NCBI GenBank assembly: GCA_963662155.1
Contig: OY759262.1
Location: 53,484,785-53,548,784 of the forward strand
From: Lamellibrachia columna
Lineage: Eukaryota > Annelida > Polychaeta > Sabellida > Siboglinidae
Length of the DNA: 64,000 nt
Direction: 5' to 3'
In this document: one piece after another, positions 46,690 through 58,463 of the stretch
Position numbering within the stretch: the first letter of the stretch is position 1
Layout of the letters: every line of letters starts with the position of its first letter
Notes under the pieces: model-generated
Told to the model about the DNA's origin: nothing
Databases searched by the model: none
What the model saw: the letters and a program-made list of their open reading frames with translations, nothing else
Made by a program: the position numbers and the translations under genes

Positions 46690-46905
46690 CTCCATATTGC
46701 CTTAGTTCATGAAGCTGTATAAATGAGTACCATGCAATATACAATGTTGGATATGTGAACATACATTATTCGCGTAGTAATTGCAGTGTGATTCAATGCT
46801 TCCCAGAAAAGTTGAGTTGCCGATGGAATGAACAGGTCTATGAGAGGGTAAAGCGCTTTGAGCGATCCTACGCACTGGATATCGTGCTATAATAGAAAGT
46901 ACCTT
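46690..46905 (+). mobile_element. SINE (second copy in D1')
   Basis: Matches 17,200-17,432: ATAAATGAGTACCATGC...GAGGGTAAAGCGCTTTGAGC...TATAATAGAAAGTACCTTTA. Confidence 0.7.
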
Positions 46906-47185
46906 TAACATTACTTGGGTTTACGTCAATCAATCCCATAAATCCCACAAATGTATTTTAAGGGAACACCCTACTCCTGCATGGGTGTAACATAACATAT
47001 AATTACTCATCCTCATTATTTTAAACTTAAAATAATGGTAACAATCACGTTTCTATCAAAACTAATTGTTAAGCCAAACTATTTAATTGCACAATTTGAT
47101 TGCTGCTTTGTTAGAATACATTTTTCTAAATTATACATATATGGCAACTGATAGAGAAGCACTGGTAATATAACATAGCAATTCC
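46906..47185. other. Non-coding D1' stretch
   Basis: Equivalent to 17,433-17,692. A small CCCATAAAT duplication near 46,934 is unique to this copy. Confidence 0.4.
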
Positions 47186-47420
47186 TTGATCTGGAGGAAG
47201 CATTTGACATTGTCCAAATAGAGAAACTGTGGAAGGTCATGGAAATGTAAGATGTTCCGTCAGATCTGAAACAAGCAATTGTCAGCTCGAAAACAACCCG
47301 CCATTGAACAGTTGTGGTGGGCCATGGAGAGGGCCAATGGTTTGATACGGGGCAATATATGTACCGACTGATGAAAGCCAGACAGATTATACAAACTCCA
47401 TTTTAAGAAATATTCTCCTT
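47186..47420 (+). pseudogene. LINE reverse transcriptase motif-A fragment (second copy)
   Basis: DLEEAFDIVQIEKLWKVMEM as at 17,700, again followed by a stop. Only this patch remains. Confidence 0.7.
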
Positions 47421-48060
47421 CTTGGTAGTGAATGTTCTGACCTAAACAAAGATACCTGAATATAGAATCACTGCAAGCAACATACATGACAGTCATACGA
47501 ATGATACAAATGTGTCAGCGGAATGATCATCGGGACATGGAGAGCAGATCACCCCAGTAGCATAAATGATCAAGAAGAATACATTGATAGCGTGTGGTCA
47601 TATAATGAGAGGAAAAGGTAAGATAATTTTGTCATAAAAGTGACACTAAGCATGAAAATGACGGGAAAGAGACAGATAGAAAGGCCCATGTCTCAACGGC
47701 TCAACAACGTCAGTAGCCACCTACAGGAAAATAACACCAGCCTCAAGGTCGTATACAGAACAGCACAGTACAAGAACCGTAAAGAATTGATGACGTTTAT
47801 TTCAGCCACACTGACACGAGTACAAGTGTACTGTTCAGTGCAACAATCCCATAAGTTCACTTTCTGTATATATGTTGGTTTAGTTATATTTTCGACAATA
47901 GATGTCACTACTTACTAATGCAGTAGCAACTTAATCGATGGATAGCATCTACGGCCTCGTGTTACTATGCTATACTTGTTCACATTGCGTTCTGAATCGT
48001 ATGATTTCCAACGAATTCATTAAAACTATTTCGGAGAATATGCAGCTGTCTTGTTCTCTG
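47421..48060. other. D1' stretch with an unassigned conserved reading frame
   Basis: The plus frame at 47,640-47,918 parallels 18,159-18,440. No domain recognised. Confidence 0.35.
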
Positions 48061-49164
48061 TTCAATGTATGGTGAATACTATGCAGTGCCCGCTGGAGTG
48101 TAGACGTAATGTAGGCAGTGTGTCACCTGTCAGCTGTACCTCTTATACCATGACGATGTGCACAATGTATGGTGAATACTATGCAGTGCCCGCTGGAGGG
48201 TAGACGTAATGTAGGCAGTGTGTCACCTGTCAGCTGTACCTCTTATACCTTGACGATGTGCACAATGTATGGTGAATACTATGCAGTGCCCGCTGGAGTG
48301 TAGACGTAATGTAGGCAGGGTGTCACCTGTCAGCTATAACTCTTATACCATGACGATGTGCACAATGTATGGTGAATACTATGCAGTGCCCGCTGGAGTG
48401 TAGACGTAATGTAGGCAGTGTGTCACCTGTCAGCTGTACCTCTTATACCATGACGATGTGCACAATGTATGGTGAATACTATGCAGTGCCCGCTGGAGGG
48501 TAGACGTAATGTAGGCAGTGTGTCACCTGTCAGCTGTACCTCTTATACCATGACGATGTGCACAATGTATGGTGAATACTATGCAGTGCCCGCTGGAGTG
48601 TAGACGTAATGTAGGCAGGGTGTCACCTGTCAGCTGTACCTCGTATACCATGACGATGTGCACAATGTATGGTGAATACTATGCAGTGCCCGCTGGAGTG
48701 TAGACGTAATGTAGGCAGTGTGTCACCTGTCAGCTGTACCTCTTATACCTTGACGATGTGCACAATGTATGGTGAATACTATGCAGTGCCCGCTGGAGTG
48801 TAGACGTAATGTAGGCAGGGTGTCACCTGTCAGCTGTACCTCGTATACCATGACGATGTGCACAATGTATGGTGAATACTATGCAGTGCCCGCTGGAGTG
48901 TAGACGTAATGTAGGCAGTGTGTCACCTGTCAGCTGTACCTCTTATACCATGACGATGTGCACAATGTATGGTGAATACTATGCAGTGCCCGCTGGAGTG
49001 TAGACGTAATGTAGGCAGTGTGTCACCTGTCAGCTGTACCTCTTATACCATGACGATGTGCACAATGTATGGTGAATACTATGCAGTGCCCGCTGGAGTG
49101 TAGACGTAATGTAGGCAGGGTGTCACCTGTCAGCTGTACCTCTTATACCATGACGATGTGCACA
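48061..49164. repeat. 100-bp satellite, 11 units of identical length
   Basis: CAATGTATGGTGAATACTAT recurs at 48,063, 48,163 and so on to 49,063, exactly every 100 bp, with no indels. Unit variants (GGAGTG/GGAGGG, GGCAGTG/GGCAGGG, CTCTTATA/CTCGTATA, ACCA/ACCT) form repeating patterns: units 1-3 resemble units 4-6. D1 has one unit. Confidence 0.97.
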
Positions 49165-49276
49165 GTTCTGCAATTGTATAATTAACCTACTCACGTTTGT
49201 GTAATAATATCATGTATCAGCTACCTTTTTGCATGGCATTCAACATGATTGTCTCCACTGTGCTGATTAAGTGTGG

Positions 49277-49353
<77 letters not shown>

Positions 49354-49381
49354 TACGTGCGTGCGTGCGTGCGCGCGCGCT
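49277..49381. repeat. (GT)n-(GCGT)n compound microsatellite
   Basis: GT run 49,277-49,322, then GTGC units to 49,370, then a CGCGCGCG end. Confidence 0.95.
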
Positions 49382-49830
49382 TGTCTTTGTTTACTTGCCA
49401 TGGGGATTGCTGCATCGGACAGTGTGAGTTTTAAGTGAACACTCTGAGCTATCGTAAAAATACGACGAAGCTCTCTCAGTGAGACATCACATTGTAAATG
49501 TTTCCTGGCATCAACTAGACCAACAATGTAGAATAACTTAACAGCCAATGTAGTAAACGTAACGATCGTAACATTCTGACCGTTCGCAAGTGCTACGATA
49601 CGTATACTAATCTTATTCTTCCGGCGATCCATATAGATCGGGTTACGTTGGACCGCTATGCAAAAAACTCACATTAGTTCCCGATCTCCCTCTCATCGCA
49701 CCGATCGCGCAGCCGATCGGGATCGGGAAAGGAGTCGAGATCGGTGTGTTTGCAAAAAACTACACCGACAATTAATTATATTTTTGTACAAAAATGTACA
49801 CAAACCCATTATGTTTCTTCAGTAGTAATC

Positions 49831-49836
<6 letters not shown>
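49382..49836. other. D1' end segment, non-coding
   Basis: Equivalent to 18,864-19,233 with an extra ~90 bp before the AT tract. Confidence 0.4.

Positions 49837-49923
<87 letters not shown>
49837..49923. repeat. (AT)n microsatellite
   Basis: AT run with one T interruption (49,871). Confidence 0.95.
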
Positions 49924-49925
<2 letters not shown>

Positions 49926-50272
49926 GTTATATTCGACAACGCTTTAACAAATACAATGGCTCCGAACTCTGTGCAATAAAAAAATATTAAATGGGAATAC
50001 ACTCCATAGATAACCCAGATAGACAGTCAACACATGCATAAACAATGCTGAATGTGTTTCGTCGCTTAACCGGTACAGGGCACCACTTATACGGTCGATT
50101 TGGGGTCTGAAGGAAAGTGTGCGTACGTGCGTGCGTGCATACGCATACAAACATTAACATTAACATCCTAGTCAAATATGTAAGAATGTCACCTTACGTA
50201 ATGTACTGAAATAATTAAAATAGCTCTGAAGAAAACTGAGACCAACACTATGCGTAGCATCTCCATTCACAT

Positions 50273-50278
50273 TTTATT
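50273..50278 (-). terminator. Candidate polyadenylation signal of the FG-GAP gene
   Basis: Complement reads AATAAA about 395 bp after the stop codon, the first such hexamer downstream. It lies inside block D1', so if used, the transcript's 3' end would come from duplicated DNA. Confidence 0.3.
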
Positions 50279-50351
50279 AACGCAAATCTGGATAATGTCC
50301 AACAGACATCCGTACACATTGCTGATGCATGACAGTTTATCTCAATAATAT

Positions 50352-50357
50352 TCTAGT
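50352..50357. repeat. TCTAGT at the D1'/island junction
   Basis: The same six bases occur at 61,217-61,222 on the other side of the island, and once at 19,700-19,705 where D1 and D2 meet directly. Confidence 0.85.
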
Positions 50358-50671
50358 ACTCAATCGCGCCATCACAAGGCATTGATTAGGTTCGTATGGA
50401 TGCCTTATACCTTACCCCTGTCATCATAAGTAAAAAAACAATTGCGATATTCCAATTCACGTTTTAATATTCGAAAACACTAGTGATATTTGTGAGCAGA
50501 TGTAACTATTATATAACATGTAATTATGTTAGTATGACCTTGACGAAAAAGTTTTCACATTCAACCTGTGCCCATAATTATGCAGTTAGCGATATCATCA
50601 GTGGAACCGGTGTGTTTAACTGTAAGCAAAGCGTGAACTTATCTGGTGAAGCATTAACCATTGGACCGTGT

Positions 50672-53079
50672 TTATGAAAACGCAATCGAATATTTTCCAG
50701 TGGCTTTGTCAATGCAGACTAAACTGCCGCAGTGACCAGGCTTGAGTTGGCCGACAAGCAGCATCTCCGTCGACTTGTTACACCAAGACCTGACTCGTCT
50801 CCACTGACGGAAGATTTCGAAGCCACCACCGTTGTACGGAAAGCGAACGTTGATTGGCTCCGAGGACGGATTCTTGCAGTGACACACCAGGTCGTCTTTC
50901 CTGTCTTTGCTGACTGAAGCAACTGACAGCGTGCAGCCTGTGGCGAGACACCAGCCCATGTTGTCTGCTTCATCGGTGCTCACGAACGATCCGCCCGTCT
51001 TTGCGTATGCTATGAGCGTGTTGCCCTTTACTACTGTGTCATCATAGCAATACATGTCGTCTCTGCGGTCTCCGTTGAAGTCGCCCACGAACAGTTTCCC
51101 GGTCAAGGTGTAGCACCACTTCATGTTCTTGTACCAGATTACGGCATTCTGGAAGTTGCCGCTAGCCGTAGAGTATGCGATCCACTTCCGACCAAGCTTA
51201 CCGTCGTGGCATAACATGTCAGATTTACCGTCCCCGTTGAAGTCGCCGATAAAAAGTTGACATCCACTGCACTTGCAGAAGATCCTAGCTTTGTGCCACC
51301 CTGTCTTACTAAAGTGTCCCTTACTGTCAGCGTACGCGATAAACACGTGACCACTTGTGTCGTGACATAGCATGTCGTCTCTAGAATCACCATTGAAATC
51401 TCCGATGTAGAGAGAGGCTCCTTTATGGAGACACCATCCCATGTTTTTTTTCCAGCCGATACCGGAGTAACCCTGATTGGAGCCATAATAAATCCATTTA
51501 TTTCCTGAATGTGAATCATGACACATAATGTCCATCCGACCGTCGCCATTGAAGTCTCCGTTCAGTATGTATTCGTACGACTGTTTGCAGAAATTCGGTA
51601 AGGTCTTAATCGCACCTGGATTGTCAAACCAAGTCTTGGTCGACTCACATTTCGGACCTGCAACAGCGTAACGGCTTAACTCTTACACGACCTCAACTTA
51701 TTCTTAACTATCATGCAGAATATCATTAACTCCTGATTAAACGAAACAACAGGCATGGTTTGGAGGCTGTGTGTCTAAAGCAGTTAAAAAACACTAAACA
51801 TTTGCAACTACAATCAATACTATAATGTCAGTGGTTTACTTTGACAAGGGCGTCCAAAGGACGCCTGGATATTCTAGGAAATCGATGCAGCTAGTCTTCC
51901 GTTGTGACGCGTTAAGGGTTATCGATCGAAATCGAAGGACCGACTGGTATACACAGGAGCAACACAAACTTGATAAAGTTCAATTAAACGAGCTGATAAG
52001 TCAGAAGGGATAAGTTTAGTAACCAAAGGCCAAAATATAGTGTATAAGTTGAACTTAGACGCGAACACTATGGTCACACACTATTGGTAAGTATAAGACT
52101 ATATGTTTACAAATAAATTTTCATTTAGTGAGCGAATATTGCCGGACTACAAGCACTAGAGACATAGGGTTATTCTACAGAATGGCGCGGCCAATGGAAA
52201 TATGATGCTGCATGTTCAGCACAGTTTCTTTGTAAAACACTGACGTTATATTCTTGATTGTAGTTGTAATCAGGTTTTTTTATTTAAACTAATAAAACAA
52301 CGTATTTATATGTAGATTAACAATAATCATAATTCGTTTTACAACATCCCCGGGTACAGCACCAAAACCTCTCAACCCCGTATTGGTTCATAGCAGCCAG
52401 CCAGCCAACCAGCCAGCTGACTTTTGCTTTTTAATGCTGCCATCCATCTAATTATAAACTAATTTCAAATCTCGACGTGCCGTTGCCATTTTGGAATAGA
52501 CATGTTTGTGCCCCGCCCTGTTGTTGTACGTTGTATTTCGTACGGCCAGTATACACTTAACCTTAAAACAATATGGTTGTGATTATGTTCTAGTAAGTCG
52601 TGTATATGCATATGCCCTAAACCATGATTTTTGTTTCCCTTTAACAGTAAGTAGCACCCAAAACGGAACAAATTATACAATCGACATCTCAATAATAGCC
52701 AAGCCGCCTAACTATATAGAGCCCCACCTATGTAAATTGACTGCGTAACAACACAACATTTAAAAAAAAATTATCAAGATACACCAAACCTATGCGTAAT
52801 ATAGTCTGCAACCCCGTAACCACATGTTCTGTTCAGACTTTAAAAAATGTATTTATTGGAGTGCGATTCTCTATATTTCTGAATTATAAGCCACCCTGCC
52901 ATTCCGATGCCACTACTTTCAGTTAAACACTATAACCCTTATAATCTTACGTATCATGAATAAATGTAATCATTGTTGTGTTAGATTTCTAACCAAACCT
53001 TCGACTTACCGTTGAGCCCCGAGCGAACAGCCGTGAGTTGCAGGAGCACAATCATGCTGAATACGATCACTTTTGCCAT
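50672..53079 (-). CDS. Secreted Cys-rich FG-GAP/VCBS-repeat protein (two coding exons)
   Basis: Coding exons are 53,079-53,010 and 51,657-50,672. The intron between them has GTAAGT at its 5' end and a TTGCAG acceptor, and joining them keeps phase (Gly codon split 1/2) to give 351 residues. Residues 1-20 (MAKVIVFSMIVLLQLTAVRS) form a signal peptide. Six blades follow at about residues 55, 106, 158, 212, 267 and 323, spaced 51-56. Four carry a G-D-F-N-G-D-x-x-x-D-M-x-C-H-D type calcium-binding loop; the last two are degenerate (S-V-S-K-D-R-K-D-D and Q-L-K-P-G-H). A Cys in each loop and a W-C between blades suggest disulphides. Such FG-GAP/VCBS folds form beta-propellers and often mediate extracellular binding. 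No transmembrane segment or integrin-like domain is seen. Ligand and role are unknown. Confidence 0.88.
51658..53009 (-). other. Intron 2 of the FG-GAP gene
   Basis: Bounded by GTAAGT (complement of 53,004-53,009) and a CAG acceptor at 51,658-51,660. AT-rich; I see no recognisable nested element. Confidence 0.8.
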
Positions 53080-53101
53080 GATTCTCTACAAGACAAGTAG
53101 T

Positions 53102-54378
53102 CTAAATAAAAACATAATCATGCATAACTACATCAATATGACAGTGTATTATAGAACATTAGCATGACGTGGGCAACTATTGTAAACCATTGTAGTACAT
53201 TTGTCCGACGAACATATTTAATAGCGTTAACTGTGTGGCATGGCTTAATGAGTTACATTTGTGTAAGTTGAGCTGTAGATGGCCTTATATGACAATGATG
53301 TCACGGATTTTCTTCAGCTAATCAGAGTGCATGTTGGTCCTATCAACAATTGCGTTCATCATCACATATATCTTTAATTAACCCAGCCTTCAATGGAGAC
53401 TTTATTAAATGTTGTGTCCTTTTTATTTCTATACGCATTATGGTATCATGTTTATGATGTGATCACTTTTATTCATGTGATTTGCCGGACAAGTTGGGTA
53501 AAATTCGAGACTGCTTCTAGGATACACTAATACAAACACTGTGGAAACCCAACATCTCAAATATTACTTGGTGCATCCATTTATATCAGCTCATAACTGC
53601 AGTATGTACTACGATAGTCCTCTTCTAACACGGCTATTCCGCTGCAAAAGTGACGATTTTTAATATAAATACAGCGGTTGTGTAACAGTTACCGAGACAG
53701 GCAGTATTTGTTGAACATGTGCGTTTAATTACATTACTATCTTGGTCAATATAGTGATTTTAAGCAAGTATTTCGGATGTTGTGTCGGTCGACAATCTAG
53801 CATTTAAATTTTGCTAACTATAAGTTGACGTCTCATAACATCAATATCAGGTGGTGCCATCTTTTCTCAGAAGGTCGGCTATCAGATCTTCATATTTAAT
53901 ATTTCCCATCCACGCATTGATTTTGTCCGTCCATGTGGATCTTGATCGTCCACTGCCTTTTTCACCCTCCACCATTCCAATAGACACATAATTTTGTCTG
54001 TCCGTGTGGCTCTTTGTCTTCCCCTGCTTCTTTCACCCTCCACCTTTCCCATATATATTTGACGTTGTCTGTCCACGTGGCTCTCTCTTGGTCTTCCCCT
54101 GCCTCTTTCACCCTCAACCATTCCCATAGACACATGTTATTTTCAAAATTATTTCCAGTTATAGGCCTTTGGTATATAACGTGTATACGTCATATATAAT
54201 GCTTAGCGTGTGTGCGGGCATATATCAGCAATGTGTCGTTCCATAAATTAAGTGTAAATTCATGATTTAAATTGTCTTCGGTAGAGTGAAATATAATATA
54301 TCAGGTGTTGTCTCTACTGTAGTACCATAATATGCATAAAAGGAACAAATAATTTGCTATTCAAAAGTTCGTACTTAC
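53102..54378 (-). other. Intron 1 (5' UTR) of the FG-GAP gene
   Basis: Donor GTAAGT is the complement of 54,373-54,378. The acceptor TTTTTATTTAG lies just upstream of 53,101, leaving 22 bases of 5' UTR before the ATG. Inside, at 53,940-54,130, a ~65-bp sequence (TTGTCTGTCC, CTTCCCCTGC, TTTCACCCTC, CCATTCCCAT) is tandemly repeated about three times. Confidence 0.6.
53935..54135. repeat. ~65-bp imperfect tandem repeat in intron 1
   Basis: Three imperfect units, each with GTC(C/T)GTCCRYGTGG, CTTCCCCTGCCTCTTTCACC and CATTCCCATA-like parts. Confidence 0.75.
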
Positions 54379-54425
54379 CCCGAAGGTGAATGCTACACTT
54401 CTGCTGCCGTGCTCTGTTGCGACTT
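54379..54425 (-). other. Inferred non-coding exon 1 of the FG-GAP gene
   Basis: Lies between a TATA box and a strong GTAAGT donor; about 45 nt and without an ATG on the minus strand. The start is inferred from the usual TATA-to-start distance. Confidence 0.5.
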
Positions 54426-54450
54426 GAACATTTCCTAGAAATGTGCCGAA

Positions 54451-54456
54451 TTTATA
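54451..54456 (-). promoter_or_regulatory. TATA box of the FG-GAP gene
   Basis: Complement reads ATAGTATAAATTCGGC, with TATAAA at 54,456-54,451, about 30 bp before the inferred start site. A second GATTTATAC-type sequence is about 30 bp further upstream. Confidence 0.5.
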
Positions 54457-56317
54457 CTATCTTCACCATTGTTCTGAAGCGTATAAATCTCTCAGCGAAG
54501 CAATTCACCTCGACCAAGGTTCTCACGTATTTAACGAATACGTGCTTATTTACACGTTGCGGCAAGGGTGTCTCATTCGGAACATAGTTAATCATTAATC
54601 GCTGTCGACGTATCGGTCACGCCCACCACGCACGTCCGTGTCTCACAACTGCCACTGACGTTCGGTGGGAGTGAGTGTTTTCATGCAAATATAATTGGCA
54701 TAACATATACACCCCTAATTGTTCAGTAGGCCTGGTGTTTGATGGAGCATAAGGTTCACTCAATGTAGATGAATTTCTGGAAGTTCAGCTTATAAAATAT
54801 ACGAACCATGCAAATAGGCCTCAGGGCTCGCTGCAGAATGTCAGCCCCATGGGCCCCGGGGCTCATTTTAGAATGTCAGCCCCATACATGCGAAGTTGGC
54901 GGAGATCCGAGGTAACTTACAGACAGAGTCACACAATAGTTAATCAACAAAAATAAGCAGTTGCAATAATGTCTACACATCAACATAATAGGAAATACAA
55001 AGTGGATTAAGTAATAAATAATTCACACGGATGAGAACAATTTATAACATTACATATATAGGTATATACATACCTGTTAAGATACACCCCAATTACAATG
55101 CGTTTGTTTGGTTATTTGAATGCCGTAGGGTTGTATCAATATGATTTTAATAAGATTTTCGTAGAGCATAGTCAATTACCGTCAATAATTCGCATGTCGC
55201 CTTGGTGTGCTATGCCCATGTCAAGTTGCTGTGTCAAGTTAAAGGCCAGTGTCACGTCGATGTCCCTTGTCATGCTAATGTCCCATATTACGTTAATGTC
55301 CTTTGCCACGTTAATGTGGTCAGAAGATTAACAAACCATGGCTTAATTGGAAAGTCAGTTGCAAACTAATTGAAATGTCCCACTAAACTGTATTTCTCAT
55401 TGCCGCTACAAATAACCTCAAAACCGTCAGGAGAAAACATGGTTTGGGTTACAAATAATCGCGTATATTTGGAAGAGTTGAAATTATCGAATATAAATTG
55501 CATTTCCGCTTTTAAGTCGATGTTGACACCCGGCGTAACTTCGATTATGCACGACCATATATTCATAACCGTTTATCGATACATTTATTTATACATTCGA
55601 AAACACAGATTATACGTAGGGCCATGCACACTTCCGTATGTGAATAACCTCCTAATTTATAGGCATTTACCGATACATGTTTGCGTGCGCGCGTAGGTGC
55701 GTGCTTGCGTGCGTGCCTGAGAGCGTGCGTGCGTGCGTGCATAGATGCGTGCAACTAATAAAGCATCTGATGTGAGAAATTACACCAGTCCGACCATGTC
55801 TACTGGGTGTGTACGCGTCTAGTAATAAAAACACATCAATGTAGTCCTTCGTCTTCAGTGCTCCATAAGACGATTCATTAGTGTCACGATTTTTTGCACA
55901 AAACTTACGGCCATTAGATGAACGTGGTGTTCCACGCGTGAAAAAGCAGCATTGGCTAAATGCTCGTTTTACGGAATGTATTGGCATAAGTTCGACATCA
56001 ATGCAACGCGGGAAAAAAATTCACGTTCCTGTGAGAAACGAACGTGACCACTTGACCGTCAGTGCCTATGTGAGTAGATAGCTTTTATTCACAGTAGTTG
56101 CAGCATGGATGTTTTAATGTTGGGGCGAACAGGTTAGCCGTTGAATGACGGGTCATCTGAACATAATACTGCGTTGTGTTAGAAATTTTTTTTACTTGTA
56201 TGTACGCAGTGACTCGTTGGTAGTTTATGATATGTTTATGAAACGATTTGCTGGGCCGCCGGATGCCTGAATGTATGTACGTATGCCTGCCTGCCTGCAT
56301 GCATCCATATATGCATG
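54457..56317. other. Upstream intergenic region, largely unrecognised
   Basis: Includes a direct repeat of AGAATGTCAGCCCCAT (54,834 and 54,874), a diverged copy of the GCGAAACTGACGGAG repeat at about 54,898, TCxATGTC-type short repeats at 55,250-55,320 and a GTGC tract at 55,680-55,745. A 66-residue minus frame at 55,366-55,566 (EMQFIFDNFNSSKY, TMFSPDGFEVICSG) looks protein-like but I recognise no family. Confidence 0.45.
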
Positions 56318-56480
56318 TATGCATGTATGTATGTATGTATGTATGCATGTATGTATGTATGTATGTATGTATGTATGTATGTATGTATGTATGTATGTAT
56401 GTATGTATGTATGTATGTATGTATGTATGTGTGTATGTATGTATGTATATACGTATATATGCATGTATGAATGTATGTAT
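56318..56480. repeat. (GTAT)n tetranucleotide microsatellite
   Basis: GTAT units with a few GCAT interruptions. Tyr-Val/Ile-His repeat frames are by-products. Confidence 0.95.
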
Positions 56481-57239
56481 GTGTCCGTGTGTACAGCATA
56501 TGTGTAAGCGTGTTGAATTGTTTGTATGCATACATGCATGCTTGCACGTATGCATGCATGCATACAGGCATACCATACACACACATACTTTATATTCTTG
56601 AAAACACTACGCATTAGAATTGACGCGTGTGCATTAACACCAGCGGGATACGTTGATTTCGTGCAGTATCGTGAAAACCACGATTGCAGAAATCACGTGT
56701 GTAATCACCAGCTGTTACGAATTAAGTGTTTTAATTTCACAACAGAGTACATAGTGACGCCGCTGAGAACGTACATTATATATACATTACACCACACAGT
56801 TATTTGACATATGTAATCCTCTGGAAGCAAGTTATTTGTTAGCGGTACAAATAAGCTAAATAAATAAACCTTAAGCATTGTGGAGGAGGCAAAGGCAACG
56901 TTTGGACATAAATCATAAATATACAAAAAGGGGCATGGGACAAAGTCACCTAGTTTGCAGGGTAGCAAAAATGCTCGGCTCGTGGAAGCTTTATCTGGAA
57001 TAAACATATTTTCTCCTGTCAGATGATATAATAAACAAAAGTGTATAATAAAGAGTTGATGTTGTGATTCATAATTATAGAAACGTCAATTTGTGGAGGA
57101 GACATGTGGAACGAGTCTGACAATTTGTCATCCGTTTTTGGATGCTGTAAGTGGGCTTATTCATCGCCGAAGCGCGATGATCCCATTTTGTGAGGTTGAA
57201 CAGGTGATCTCTGGCAATTATTAATCTAGCCAGATAAGC
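56481..57239. other. Intergenic, nothing recognised
   Basis: Unique AT-rich DNA with short frames only. Confidence 0.4.
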
Positions 57240-57990
57240 GTTCACCTGTCTGCGTTAAACCAATTAGATTGCTTGATAGTTTTGACACGCCTTTCAACAA
57301 TCGAAGCATGTTCATTCAGCACAGAAATGTACAACTGATCGATTAGGTCCAGCTTTTCGTCAACGTCGTCCGCCATGTTGATCAATGACCACTGGCATTG
57401 GTTTAACTGCTCTGTATGCCGGCGTTCATCAGTTTTAAAAATCACGATATCAGATGGTTTGTTGGATGTTCGACTTAGCAAAATGACCTTTTACATCGCA
57501 TATCAGTTGGTCTAGTCCCAACATGACCAAGTCATTATATAACGTGTAGTTTGTGCCTTCATCAAATCCATATTCACATCTCCCAGGACATAGACGTCAG
57601 ATCCCAGACATAGTGAGTTTTCAATATTCGAAACAATTTATCGATCTGTTCGTACCATAGTTTTAGGGAGTCTGTAAATAAAATACCCAAGAAAAGACGT
57701 GCATGTATGTGGCATGCATTCAGTCTATTGTAATTATATGTCATCGCATTTGAGGTTACGACGACGAACACTGCGATAGCGTCTTTGCGGCTGATCGTAG
57801 CCGTCAATCTTAATTGTCACGTCCTGGTCGATCGACGTGAGGAACGTTTCTGTTATGCCGAGACCATTTAATGATATTGCAATACGAACCAATCTTCGCA
57901 TATCTTTTAAATGAACTGTTAAACTTGTGCTAATGCTGGATAATGGATAAAAGATATGGCGTGCTACAAAATCCATGCTACAGAATATCC
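57240..57990 (-). pseudogene. LINE endonuclease fragment, inverted relative of 21.4-22.0 kb
   Basis: Along the minus strand: LGITETFLTSIDQDVTIKID, GYDQPQRRYRSVRRR, then THYVWDLTSMSWEM, then NKPSDIVIFKTDERRHTEQL and NQCQWSLINMADDVDEKLDL. The same order with the same motifs is on the plus strand of D2, so this is another copy of that LINE in reverse. It preserves the end missing from D2 (linker W-S-L-I-N). Frameshifts throughout. Confidence 0.75.
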
Positions 57991-58463
57991 AATGTTTCGA
58001 AACAACGTGCCTGGGGAGAATTCTGGGGATATTATGACCAGAAAATTTATTAGTAATGACGCACTGTTAGAAACAAACAAATCAGGAACCAGTTGAACGT
58101 CATATTAGACGGAAGAATAAGGATAATCTAAGGAAACAAACACAACAAATTACAATTTACAAGAGACGCACGGACTTACTTTGAACCCTCAGGGCAAAAG
58201 GAATAGGGAAATGCCGAGAAACACCTGTCGCATAAAAGTGACAGCAGATATTGCAAAAGCAGGACGTAGAAAGGGACAACTGGACACGTAACCCCAAAAC
58301 CGTGGCTGATGGAATGGAGGCATTGCTAAAAAGGCTTGAGCAAAACAGTCAGAAAGAACATTTCGGAGTACAGGCGGAACGATTGATGACATATGATGTC
58401 GCCACTTCGACGCCATATAGACAAAGTGTCACGGCTCCGTATTTTGGGCACCTTTTGAGCGAT
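57991..58463. other. Intergenic with one unassigned reading frame
   Basis: A 76-residue plus frame (58,251-58,481; WTRNPKTVADGMEALLKRLE) is predicted helical and could be a gag/ORF1 remnant, but nothing identifies it. Confidence 0.3.

Noticed and set aside
48061..49164. CRISPR-like regular spacing
   Set aside because: The whole 100-bp period is repeated, with no spacers; it is a satellite.
56085..56614. Frames of Y-I-H-T / C-M-Y-V repeats
   Set aside because: (GTAT)n microsatellite artefact.
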